64,000 nt of DNA from Tichowtungia aerotolerans. Its GTDB lineage: Bacteria; Verrucomicrobiota; Kiritimatiellia; Kiritimatiellales; Tichowtungiaceae. Shown piece after piece: positions 43,531-51,507 of the stretch. Below the pieces are notes generated by a model that saw only the letters and a list, made by a program, of their open reading frames with translations, was not told the DNA's origin and searched no databases. The translations under genes were made by a program, and so were the position numbers. Location of the stretch: contig NZ_CP047593.1 in NCBI RefSeq assembly GCF_009905215.1, positions 3,414,900-3,478,899 of the forward strand. The letters run 5' to 3'. How positions within the stretch are numbered: the stretch's first letter is position 1; every line of letters begins with the position of its first letter.

Positions 43531-43546
43531 ACGGCGAGCGACCGGC

Positions 43547-44275
43547 TTATTTTCTCAACGCTGCGTGAAATTCGCCAATGGCAACCCAAGCGTCATCGGC
43601 CGTATCACAGAATGTGATCAGATCCAGATCCTTGGGCGCAATCAACCCCATCTCGGCGAGATATTCCCAGTCCACCACCCGTTTCCAATGTTCGGAACCG
43701 AACAGGATCACCGGCATAGGATCAATAATTCCGGTCTGAATCAGTGTGAGTGCTTCAAACAGTTCGTCAAAAGTGCCAAACCCTCCGGGGAAAATGCAGA
43801 CGGCTTTGGCGCGCTGCATAAAATGCATTTTGCGCATACTGAAATAGTGAAACTGAAAACACAGCTCCGGCGTCACATAAGGATTCGGCCTCTGCTCGTG
43901 CGGCAACGTGATGTTCAGGGAAATGGATTTGCAACCTGCTTCGGTCGCGCCGCGGTTGCCGGCCTCCATAATGCCGCCTCCCCCGCCGGTGATGACAACG
44001 TACTCGCACTCATGATTGGTCTGGCAGGTCGTGCTGACCATTCGCGACAGTTTTCGGGCCTCCTCGTAAAACGGCGTCAATTCATCGATTTTCTGACCAC
44101 TCTTCTTTTCAGGCGATGGAATACGTGCACTTCCAAAGAGAACAATCGTCGACTTAATCCCCTGCTCGCGCATCACGACTTCCGGGTGAAGATGCTCCAG
44201 CTGAAGTCTGATTTCACGACAGTGGTTGCTCTTCAAAAACTCGAGATTTTCATATGCCTTAAGCGGATTGTCCAT
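43547..44275 (-). CDS. LOG-family nucleoside monophosphate phosphoribohydrolase
   Basis: A 242-residue protein with the LOG (lonely guy) lysine-decarboxylase-like fold: ITGGGGGIMEAGNRGA (105-120 region) and the signature PGGFGTFDE (163-171). The family releases bases from nucleoside 5'-monophosphates (cytokinin activation in plants; purine-nucleotide housekeeping in bacteria). It runs opposite to the flanking genes, 44 bp from the divergent glycosyltransferase. GSEHWKR (encoded at 43683-43697) is produced by a degenerate palindrome. Confidence 0.9.
   Translation of the reverse strand: MDNPLKAYENLEFLKSNHCREIRLQLEHLHPEVVMREQGIKSTIVLFGSARIPSPEKKSGQKIDELTPFYEEARKLSRMVSTTCQTNHECEYVVITGGGGGIMEAGNRGATEAGCKSISLNITLPHEQRPNPYVTPELCFQFHYFSMRKMHFMQRAKAVCIFPGGFGTFDELFEALTLIQTGIIDPMPVILFGSEHWKRVVDWEYLAEMGLIAPKDLDLITFCDTADDAWVAIGEFHAALRK
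43683..43697. repeat. Dispersed palindrome, one mismatch, inside a gene
   Basis: TTCCAATGTTCGGAA; the coding strand reads SEHWK in the LOG-family gene, the same frame as the copies at 2206 (SKHWK) and 52197 (SNHWK). Confidence 0.65.
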
Positions 44276-44319
44276 TTTCAGTTCTCCTGTCTTACCGTTT
44301 CAGTGTAAGACTAACAGGA

Positions 44320-45411
44320 ATGAAACCGATTGCCTACTACATTACAGCTCATGGCTACGGACACGGAACCCGTTCCTGCGATGTGCTCCACGCCCTTCAC
44401 CGCATTGCGCCAACACAATCCGTGATCGTCACCACGGACCTGCCTCGCGATTTTCTCGAGAGCCGACTGAAGGATTGCACCAACATTACGTTCCGCTCTG
44501 GAGGCTTCGACGTTGGACTCGTCCAACAGGACTCTGTTCGAGCCGATCTCTTCCAAACATTGGAAAAACTCGAAGAACTCAATGAGAAATGGGATCAACT
44601 GATTTCTCAGGAGCGACTCTTTCTTCAGCATGAAAACGTCGGACTGGTCGTTGCCGACATTCCGGCTATTCCTCTCGCCGCCGCACAGCGCTCCGGGATT
44701 CCGAACATCGCCATCGGCAACTTTTCGTGGGACTGGATTTATGCCGATTACGCCCAAACCGATCTGCATTGGGAATACTTTGTCGAAAAATTCCGGACTG
44801 TTTACGAACAGACCGACCTTCTCCTGCGCCTGCCCTTTGCTCCGCCCATGGAACAGTTCCCTAAGCGCAAAGATATTCCGCTCCTCGCTGCGGCGGGGCA
44901 GCCCCGACGAAAAGACATCGCCAACATATCAAACAGCAACATGTCTAAAACATGGATTCTGCTGTCGTTCACGTCATTGGATCTGGAGTCCCATGCATTG
45001 GAAAACATTCGATCCCTGAATAACGACTATGAGTTCTTCTGCGTCCAGCCCCTGGAATTCCCCGGTTCGTGCATTCATGCACTCGATCGGCACAACGTTC
45101 CATTTGCTGATGTAATTGCATCCTGCGACATCGTCATCAGTAAACCGGGGTTCGGGCTGGTGTCGGAATGTATCGTCAACAGCAAACCGCTGATCTATTC
45201 AGACCGCGGCGACTTTGCTGAATATCCCTATCTCGTTGAAGGCATCGAAAAATACCTCCAAAACACCCACATCCCCTCTGCCGATCTGTACACCGGAGAT
45301 TTTGTCCAATCCTTGGAAAAAATTAAAAGCGCACCGACGCCCGACGGCTTCATTCGCCGCACCGGAGCTGAAATGATTGCCGAAGAGCTGTTGGGGGCAT
45401 TACGTATGTGA
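44320..45411 (+). CDS. GT-B glycosyltransferase-like protein
   Basis: A 363-residue protein of the MurG/UGT type. The N-terminus AYYITAHGYGHGTRSCDVLH is the G-rich acceptor-side loop, and the C-terminal donor site is ADVIASCDIVISKPGFGLVS with a downstream conserved Glu. It resembles the glycosyltransferase-like N-half of L-arabinokinase proteins and other family 28-like enzymes. Substrate unknown. Three palindrome-related sequences encode LFQTLEKL, SHALENI and VQSLEKI. Confidence 0.75.
   Translation: MKPIAYYITAHGYGHGTRSCDVLHALHRIAPTQSVIVTTDLPRDFLESRLKDCTNITFRSGGFDVGLVQQDSVRADLFQTLEKLEELNEKWDQLISQERLFLQHENVGLVVADIPAIPLAAAQRSGIPNIAIGNFSWDWIYADYAQTDLHWEYFVEKFRTVYEQTDLLLRLPFAPPMEQFPKRKDIPLLAAAGQPRRKDIANISNSNMSKTWILLSFTSLDLESHALENIRSLNNDYEFFCVQPLEFPGSCIHALDRHNVPFADVIASCDIVISKPGFGLVSECIVNSKPLIYSDRGDFAEYPYLVEGIEKYLQNTHIPSADLYTGDFVQSLEKIKSAPTPDGFIRRTGAEMIAEELLGALRM
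44551..44565. repeat. Dispersed palindrome, exact, inside a gene
   Basis: TTCCAAACATTGGAA reads FQTLE in the glycosyltransferase-like gene. Two one-mismatch relatives lie in the same gene: 44989-45003 (SHALEN frame) and 45304-45318 (VQSLEK). Confidence 0.85.
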
Positions 45412-45432
45412 ATCCGCCTCTTCGAGACCCGA

Positions 45433-45867
45433 TTACTGATATATCTGCGATCCTTTTTTGAGCCAACCATTTATATGGTTTCCCTCAGGATCATGATGAG
45501 TCCAGTGAACCGTCCCACCTTTTGAACTCCACTCATAAATGCCACAAAACAAAATGACATCTCCTGTTTTTAACGATTTGATTTTCGGAGCCAAATCGAT
45601 GTTGTGAGCAATCAGTATGGTCTGGCCAGACGCCAGTTTAAGAATAAATCTCTGATGTCTTCGTCCTTCGGTGTCATCGGGAAGAATCCGTATGACCGTT
45701 CCAGCGCCTGCAACCTGAATGCCGCTCTGTTTATCATGAAAGGCATTGGATATTGCATCATCATTTTGTCCTGTATGGGCTGACCGAACGGAACCAGACT
45801 GCCAATGAGTGGTCCCGAAATAAATCAGACCACTGATCAGGATTAATGCTGCGACAATGCGTTTCAT
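45433..45867 (-). CDS. DUF3465-family exported protein
   Basis: A 144-residue protein with an N-terminal hydrophobic signal or anchor (MKRIVAALILISGLIYF). The family core is clear: GTVIRILPDDTEGRRHQRFI, TILIAHNIDLAPKI, then YEWSSKGGTVHWTHHDP and a GWL near the end. The function of DUF3465 is unknown; the His-rich WTHHDP motif suggests metal or ligand binding. Start 45867 lies 5 nt after AGGAG; an ATG directly before it is also possible. A monocistronic gene. Confidence 0.85.
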   Translation of the reverse strand: MKRIVAALILISGLIYFGTTHWQSGSVRSAHTGQNDDAISNAFHDKQSGIQVAGAGTVIRILPDDTEGRRHQRFILKLASGQTILIAHNIDLAPKIKSLKTGDVILFCGIYEWSSKGGTVHWTHHDPEGNHINGWLKKGSQIYQ

Positions 45868-45983
45868 CATTTCTCCTAAAGACCTGTCTAGATATGACCG
45901 ATCTTTACTTAGCATCATTTAAGTCTTGTTAGAATAATTTTGATTCGTTCAGCTTACAGCGGACTTCCAAGGCAGGGAAAACA

Positions 45984-46011
45984 AAAAGCCGCCCGGAATG
46001 GGGCGGCTTTT
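45984..46011 (-). terminator. Intrinsic terminator of htpG
   Basis: Perfect stem AAAAGCCGCCC/GGGCGGCTTTT around a 6-nt loop, with T-rich 3' side, starts 25 bp after the htpG stop. Sequence symmetry would allow function in either direction. Confidence 0.9.
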
Positions 46012-46035
46012 ATCGTGCCTTAGCGGTTAGCCAAC

Positions 46036-47928
46036 CTACCCTTTTAGGTCGCGGGCCATGAGGTCTGCGATGCGGGACGCAAAGGCGGCGGGGTTGTCGA
46101 CTTTTGAGCCTTCGGCGACGTGTGCGAGATCGCGAAGGAGCTCAACACTTTCACCCAGCTTGGCGTCGTCTTTGTCCGCCTCATACATAGCCTGCACGGC
46201 CTGTACCGCGGGATGGGTTGGGTTCAGTTCGAGTACGCGCTCGGTTTCCGGAACCGGCTGGCCCATGCGGCGCATCATGGCTTCGATGTGCGGACTCATG
46301 GAGTATTCGTCGCCAACGAGGCAGGCCGGGCTTTCTTTAAGGCGGGTGGATAGGCGAACTTCCTTAACGCCGGAGAGTTTGTCCTTAACGAAGCCGAGGA
46401 AGCCTTCGAATTTTTTCTTTTCTTCCTTCAGCTCCTTGTCGTCGCCGGCGTCACCTTTGTTGGCGGCTTTGAATTTTTTGCCTTTATATTCGTGGAGCTG
46501 CGGCATGACGAACTCATCGATGGGATCGAGGAAGAAGACGACCTCTTTGTCATCTGCTTTAAAGCCTTCAAGGAACGGCGAGTTTTCAGCAAGGCCACGG
46601 TGCTCTGCGGAGAGGTAAATGATTTCCTCCTGCTTTTCATCCATCGCTTCGACTACTGCGGAAAGCGGGCGCAATTTGCCTGCTTCTGTTTTTGTGGTTT
46701 CGAACAGAAGCAGGTCAGCGATTTTCTCACGGTTTTCAAAGTCGGACTGGAGTCCTTCTTTCAAAATCGGGCCGAACTCGCTGTAAAAAGTGAGGTATTT
46801 ATCGAACTCCTTGTCCTTCATGGTCGCCAGCGTTTTGAGAATGCGGGACACAAGGTTTTTGCGAATGCGGTCGAGCTGCGGGTTTTCCTGCAGGATTTCG
46901 CGCGAAACGTTGAGCGGCAGGTCGGCAGCGTCCACAACACCTTTCACAAACCGGAGGTACGGCGGCAGGAGATTTTCAAAGTCGCTGGAAATGAACACAC
47001 GCTGAATATAGAGATGGATGTGGGCTTTCTGGTCGCCGCCGCCCATCAGCATATCGAATGGACGTTTTTCCGGAACAAACAGCAGTGCCTTGAACTCCAT
47101 GGCCCCTTCGGCACTGTAATGAATGACTTCGGCCGGATCGTTGAAATCGTGGGAAATGTGTTTATAGAACTCGTTGTAGTCCTCGTTGGAGATCTCGGTT
47201 TTGGCACGCAGCCAGATGGCTTTCTGCGTGTTGAGAATTTCGTCCTCAGTAACTTCGATTTCCTTCTTATCGTCGCCCTCGCCTTCCGTTTTCGTGCGGG
47301 TTACTTTCATGACAACCGGATGTTCGATGAAGTCAGAGAATTTTTTAACCAGTGAACGCAGACGATATTCTTCGAGATATTCGGCAGCATCTTCCTTCAG
47401 GTAAAGTGTCACGGATGTTCCGCGGGTTTCTCGCTCGCCTTCGCCCAGAGTGAACGACCCGGTCCCTTCGGATTCCCATTTTACGGCGTCCTTGCCGTGC
47501 ATGCGGGTGTCGACGACGACGCGGTCAGCGACCATAAATGAAGAATAAAATCCGACCCCGAACTGCCCAATCAGGTCCGGATTATCTTTAACACCTTCTT
47601 CCTGCAGGCGGGCCAGGAACGCTTTCGTACCGGAATGAGCAATGGTTCCCAGATTTTCCACCAGGGCCTCTTCATCCATTCCCACGCCGTTATCGGAAAT
47701 CGTCAGCGTTTTTGCTTCCTTATCTTCAGACAGGCGAATCTTCCAGTCGCTGTCGCCGTCCAGAAGATCGGTTTCGGTCAGCGCGGCAAAACGGATTTTA
47801 TCGATCGCGTCGCAGGCGTTGCTGATGAGCTCGCGCAGGAAGATCTCGCGATGTGAATAGAGCGAGTGGGTAATCAGGTGCAACAGCTGTGAAAGTTCGG
47901 TCTTAAACTCCATGGTTTTTTCGGCCAT
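46036..47928 (-). CDS. htpG: Hsp90-family chaperone HtpG
   Basis: An ATP-dependent homodimeric chaperone. The 630 residues match usual length. The GHKL ATPase N-domain shows ELISNACDAIDKIRF (Glu and Asn of the N box), ISDNGVGMDEEALVENLGTI, and GQFGVGFYSSFMVAD; the middle domain has the catalytic-loop Arg in DLPLNVSREILQEN; a C-terminal dimerisation domain follows. It is preceded by RBS AAGGAGAG and an 8-bp inverted repeat at 47962-47993, and ends with a strong terminator, so it is a single-gene unit. Confidence 0.97.
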   Translation of the reverse strand: MAEKTMEFKTELSQLLHLITHSLYSHREIFLRELISNACDAIDKIRFAALTETDLLDGDSDWKIRLSEDKEAKTLTISDNGVGMDEEALVENLGTIAHSGTKAFLARLQEEGVKDNPDLIGQFGVGFYSSFMVADRVVVDTRMHGKDAVKWESEGTGSFTLGEGERETRGTSVTLYLKEDAAEYLEEYRLRSLVKKFSDFIEHPVVMKVTRTKTEGEGDDKKEIEVTEDEILNTQKAIWLRAKTEISNEDYNEFYKHISHDFNDPAEVIHYSAEGAMEFKALLFVPEKRPFDMLMGGGDQKAHIHLYIQRVFISSDFENLLPPYLRFVKGVVDAADLPLNVSREILQENPQLDRIRKNLVSRILKTLATMKDKEFDKYLTFYSEFGPILKEGLQSDFENREKIADLLLFETTKTEAGKLRPLSAVVEAMDEKQEEIIYLSAEHRGLAENSPFLEGFKADDKEVVFFLDPIDEFVMPQLHEYKGKKFKAANKGDAGDDKELKEEKKKFEGFLGFVKDKLSGVKEVRLSTRLKESPACLVGDEYSMSPHIEAMMRRMGQPVPETERVLELNPTHPAVQAVQAMYEADKDDAKLGESVELLRDLAHVAEGSKVDNPAAFASRIADLMARDLKG

Positions 47929-47961
47929 TGTGTTCTCTCCTTCTTAAACGTTTTGAAAATT

Positions 47962-47993
47962 GACAGTCGCACAGGATAGTCAAACCGACTGTC
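47962..47993. promoter_or_regulatory. Inverted repeat upstream of htpG
   Basis: GACAGTCG (47962-47969) and CGACTGTC (47986-47993), perfect 8-bp arms 16 bp apart, lie 34 bp before the htpG start. TTGACT lies between the arms on the coding strand. It does not match CIRCE (TTAGCACTC-N9-GAGTGCTAA). It may be an operator for a local heat-shock regulator. Confidence 0.55.
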
Positions 47994-48055
47994 CTGAAAA
48001 GTGAAAAATCAGGGTTTCAGCACGGAAAAAGGATCCTGCCTCATCCAGCGGCTCT

Positions 48056-48574
48056 TTAGCGCTCTGAATCGCTTCGCCGAATGGTTACGAACTCCAGCTC
48101 GTCGGTAGACAGGTTCAAAACAGCGCAGGATGGATGCATGCCGCGACCGGCAGACCCGGGGTTGATCAGGCGGGTCTTGCGTTTACGGCGGTCGTGACGA
48201 ACGTGGGAATGCCCGGAAAACAGGTAATCGTATTTTTCCGAAGCAACCACCCGGTCAAAAGCCTCTTCATCATCACTGTGAAGCACTGCAATTCTCTTTC
48301 CGGCCAGTTCTAAATCTCCAAAGCGGCCGAGAATCTTGACGCCGATATCTTCCGGATAGAAATCCCATTCGGACGGAACGTCGCAATTGCCAAGAACCGC
48401 ATAGACCGGAATTTCCAGGGTTTGGAAAAGCGTGGACATTTCGGTGAGCACCATATCGGAGCCAATGTCGCCGCAATGCAATACGGCATCAATCCCCCTG
48501 AATAAAAACTCACGGGCTGCTCCGAGCGCCAGGTCCACCTGACCATGCGTATCTGACAAGATGCCGACTTTCAT
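48056..48574 (-). CDS. YfcE/MJ0936-type metallophosphodiesterase
   Basis: A 172-residue calcineurin-like enzyme. Metal ligands are visible: GILSDTHG (Asp8, His10), HCGDIGSD, LGNCD (Asn/Asp), VLHSDD and the GHSHVRHD motif. Such small YfcE-like proteins hydrolyse phosphodiesters in vitro; the physiological substrate is unknown. FQTLE at 49-53 is encoded by an exact dispersed palindrome, in a loop between GDIGSD and the YAVLGNCD strand, so it probably replaces less conserved sequence without harming the active site. Confidence 0.88.
   Translation of the reverse strand: MKVGILSDTHGQVDLALGAAREFLFRGIDAVLHCGDIGSDMVLTEMSTLFQTLEIPVYAVLGNCDVPSEWDFYPEDIGVKILGRFGDLELAGKRIAVLHSDDEEAFDRVVASEKYDYLFSGHSHVRHDRRKRKTRLINPGSAGRGMHPSCAVLNLSTDELEFVTIRRSDSER
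48413..48427. repeat. Dispersed palindrome, exact, inside a gene
   Basis: TTCCAGGGTTTGGAA; the coding strand TTCCAAACCCTGGAA reads FQTLE in the phosphodiesterase gene. Confidence 0.85.
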
Positions 48575-48642
48575 ACTTCCAACTCTCCAGTAAACAGTTA
48601 GGATATCATCCCTTTAACAAATTTCCAGTGGAGAATATAAAA

Positions 48643-49695
48643 ATGCAGAAAGTCAAAGTAATTGGAGCCGGAGGATACGGCGGTGTTGGGATTGTCGAAT
48701 TACTGTTAAATCACCCGGAATTTGAAATCAGCTGTCTGGTGGCAAAAACAGAGACCGGCATGCTGATCAGCGAGCTCTATCCGCACCTGAAGGGCTTTTG
48801 CGACCTGCCGATCCTGACCCCGGACGCCCCGGAAGCACAGGAAGCGTTCGACGCTGTTTTCTGCTCCACCCCCGACCGGGTCGGAATGAACATCGCGGAA
48901 AATGAACTGGCGAAGGGAGCGCATGTGGTTGACTACAGCGGTGACTTCCGGTTCACCACAGAAGACAAATACAGCGCTTACGCCAACTTCATCGGGCTTA
49001 ACCCGGAGCATGCCGCTCCCAGCCTGCTGCCGCAGACGATTTACGGATTGTCCGAACTGCATGAGATCACACCGGACCAGAAACTGGCCGGGAACCCGGG
49101 ATGTTTTGCAGTCAGCTGTATTCTAGGGCTTGCTCCCGCCGCAGCCAGCAACCTGGTCGCGCCGAAAAGCGTCATCTGCGACTGCAAAACCGGCGTATCC
49201 GGCGCAGGAAAAAAACCGTCACCAACCTTTCATTACCCTGCGCGTTACGAACAGGTGAATGCCTACAAACTGGCCGGACACCAGCATATGGTGGAAATCG
49301 AGCAGGAACTGAGCGCGTTGGCCGGAGAAACCATTCAGATCACAATGACCACCCAGGTGGTGCCGACCTGCCGGGGAATTCTTTCCTGCCTGTACGGAGA
49401 TCTGAACAGCACAATGACCGCCTCAGAAGTGCTCGATCTGTATCAGGCGTTTTATGCAGACAAACCGTTCGTACGTGTTCTCGACAACAAAACGGTAATC
49501 GGTACCGCTCAGGTCAGCGGAACCAATTTCTGCAATCTGATCGTTGATGTAGACGAACGCAACAACCGTCTTCGGATTATCTCGCACATCGACAACCTCA
49601 TGAAAGGTCAGGCCGGAAATGCGCTGCAGAATATGAATCTCATGTTCGGCCTCGACCCAATGACCGGCCTGAACTTCCCGGGCAGATGTCCGTAA
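48643..49695 (+). CDS. argC: N-acetyl-gamma-glutamyl-phosphate reductase
   Basis: Third step of arginine synthesis, NADPH-dependent reduction of N-acetylglutamyl phosphate. The 350-residue protein has a Rossmann motif GAGGYGGVGIVELL (8-21), VDYSGDFRF, catalytic Cys154 in AGNPGCFAVSCIL, and the His-containing KLAGHQHMVEIEQEL. Start 48643 follows GGAG by 9 nt; the in-frame GTG at 48628 is part of the RBS region. No other arg genes are adjacent. Confidence 0.95.
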   Translation: MQKVKVIGAGGYGGVGIVELLLNHPEFEISCLVAKTETGMLISELYPHLKGFCDLPILTPDAPEAQEAFDAVFCSTPDRVGMNIAENELAKGAHVVDYSGDFRFTTEDKYSAYANFIGLNPEHAAPSLLPQTIYGLSELHEITPDQKLAGNPGCFAVSCILGLAPAAASNLVAPKSVICDCKTGVSGAGKKPSPTFHYPARYEQVNAYKLAGHQHMVEIEQELSALAGETIQITMTTQVVPTCRGILSCLYGDLNSTMTASEVLDLYQAFYADKPFVRVLDNKTVIGTAQVSGTNFCNLIVDVDERNNRLRIISHIDNLMKGQAGNALQNMNLMFGLDPMTGLNFPGRCP

Positions 49696-49733
49696 GGAAA
49701 CAGATGCCGGAGCGCAACCGTTACGACGTTCGT

Positions 49734-49779
49734 TTCCAGGGCTTGGAAAACCGGATTCAATGTTTTCCAAATCCTGGAA
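49734..49779. repeat. Pair of exact palindromes 31 bp apart
   Basis: TTCCAGGGCTTGGAA (49734-49748) and TTCCAAATCCTGGAA (49765-49779), between argC and the DUF454 gene, both on the plus strand. Confidence 0.9.
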
Positions 49780-49815
49780 GACGGGTACACTTCCCTTGGA
49801 TTCGGGGATGATGCG

Positions 49816-50037
49816 ATGATTATAAGAACGCTCCATAAAACGGCATGGTTGACTGCAGGATCCATCTTTCTGGTGCTGACGGTGATGGGGTTGCTGCTGC
49901 CGGTGGTACCGCAACTGCCTTTTTTTCTGGCGACCATCTTCTGCTTCATGCGCAGCTCAACCCGCTTTCATGCGTGGATGCACCGTCAGTCATGGTTTAT
50001 TCGGCTTAAAAGCCACCTTCCGCACCGGAGAAAGTGA
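49816..50037 (+). CDS. DUF454 (YbaN-like) small membrane protein
   Basis: A 73-residue inner-membrane protein with two hydrophobic helices. GLLLPVVPQLPFFLATIFCF followed by RSSTRFHAWMHRQSWF is the DUF454 signature. Full members are about 120 residues, so this is a short version that ends soon after the second helix (LPHRRK). Function unknown. It precedes the O-antigen-ligase-like gene by 49 bp. Confidence 0.75.
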   Translation: MIIRTLHKTAWLTAGSIFLVLTVMGLLLPVVPQLPFFLATIFCFMRSSTRFHAWMHRQSWFIRLKSHLPHRRK

Positions 50038-50086
50038 ATATGCCGTTGTCGCCCTGTTGAACTTCAGGTAGAGTCCGCGGTAATTT

Positions 50087-51496
50087 ATGGATCCGAAAAT
50101 CCTCATATTTTCTGCTGCTTTTCTATTTGGCATTCCGCTGTCGATTATTGCGGGTCTCGTTTGGCGTCCATTCCGGAAGTTCCTGATGGCAGTCATGTGT
50201 TTTGCGCTCTGTTATCCGGGAACCTTTGACGTCAACTTTTTATCCCGTGAAGTTTATCGAACGTCTTCGCGCGGCATCGAGCTGGGATTGTTCGATATTT
50301 GTTCTATATCACTGCTGATCATTTTAATCTTCCAACCGAACGGAAAGCGTTTCATCTGGTTCCCTCCTCTCACAATTGTATACGGGTTTTATATCCTGAT
50401 GACTCTGTTTTCCTGGGCTCTTACCTCAGGAGACATTCCGGTTCCCGGCGCGGCGATAGATATGTATGCCAACAGAGGGGTGGTCTTTTACAGCCTCTTT
50501 GAAACCAGCCTGTATCCACTCTTCGAGCTGGTCAAACTGCTTAGAGGCGGCATTGTATTCCTAATGGTTGTAAATTACGTGCAGACAGAAGAGCATTTAA
50601 AGACACTCATTGCATGCCTAATGATGGGTGCAATCCTAATTACGATCGATGCTCTGGGAGACCGCTATATTGACGGGCATCACCGAATTTCCGGGACAAT
50701 GGGACATCCAAACAGCCTAGGAACATTCATGGCCATGCTGGGCACCTTGATGTTCGGGTTTGCACTGTTTCGGGAAACCTTTTTTTCAAGCGGAACGTTC
50801 GGAATTACAACAGCGGCCTGTCTTGCCAGTGTGTTTCTGACGATTTCACGAGGAGCTCTGTCTGCCTTTATTATGGGAATCTGGATCGATGTCTCGGCCC
50901 TTTTCCACCGCTATCTGAATGCAAAGAATTTTACGATTCTGTTTTGTGGATCCGTAATGGCCCTGGGACTTTTTTATGCAGCTGCAGACACAATTACGGC
51001 ACGTTTTCTGGGACAGCAGGATGCAGTCAGCGATATTCAATATCGCGGTTTGTACAACGATGAAGCCCGGCTAATGGCGGCGGATCATCCTTTCGGTGTC
51101 GGGCTCGGAAACTTTTCTGCCTACTCCTGGATTAAATATGGTCAAAAAGTTGGGCTTCACGTCTACGGAACCCAGGCTCACAACGTTTGGTTCCTGACGC
51201 TGGGAGAACTTGGCTACCCCGGACTGATCGCCTTTATTGCCTACTGGCTCCGGTTTTTATCGATCGGTCTCCCCTTTCTTTTCTGTCGCCGCAAAAGCAT
51301 GTTTTATGCTGCTGCAGCGGCAGCGACTGCGGCGATCATGATCGGTCATATCCAGTTTATGCTGCAGCTCAGTTATCGCCAGACTCCCATCTACATGCTT
51401 TCAAAAATACTGATGGGGATCGTTGTCGCAGCATGGTATATTGATCGTGATATCCGCAGGGAAGAAAAACAACTGCGTGCTGCACAACGCAAATAA
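50087..51496 (+). CDS. O-antigen ligase/polymerase-like membrane protein (Wzy_C family)
   Basis: A 469-residue protein with about 11 hydrophobic segments. The large periplasmic loop has the typical family pattern, GHPNSLGTFMAMLGTLMFGF and then HPFGVGLGNFSAYSW with HVYGTQAHNVWFLTLGELGY, where the conserved His lies. This is the WaaL/Wzy C-terminal signature. It would polymerise or ligate surface glycans in the inner membrane. It lies 11 bp ahead of a GT4 gene. Confidence 0.85.
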   Translation: MDPKILIFSAAFLFGIPLSIIAGLVWRPFRKFLMAVMCFALCYPGTFDVNFLSREVYRTSSRGIELGLFDICSISLLIILIFQPNGKRFIWFPPLTIVYGFYILMTLFSWALTSGDIPVPGAAIDMYANRGVVFYSLFETSLYPLFELVKLLRGGIVFLMVVNYVQTEEHLKTLIACLMMGAILITIDALGDRYIDGHHRISGTMGHPNSLGTFMAMLGTLMFGFALFRETFFSSGTFGITTAACLASVFLTISRGALSAFIMGIWIDVSALFHRYLNAKNFTILFCGSVMALGLFYAAADTITARFLGQQDAVSDIQYRGLYNDEARLMAADHPFGVGLGNFSAYSWIKYGQKVGLHVYGTQAHNVWFLTLGELGYPGLIAFIAYWLRFLSIGLPFLFCRRKSMFYAAAAAATAAIMIGHIQFMLQLSYRQTPIYMLSKILMGIVVAAWYIDRDIRREEKQLRAAQRK

Positions 51497-51507
51497 GCAT
51501 ACCTTTT

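Noticed and set aside
47929-48055. CIRCE element upstream of htpG
   Set aside because: The inverted repeat present has different arms and spacing.
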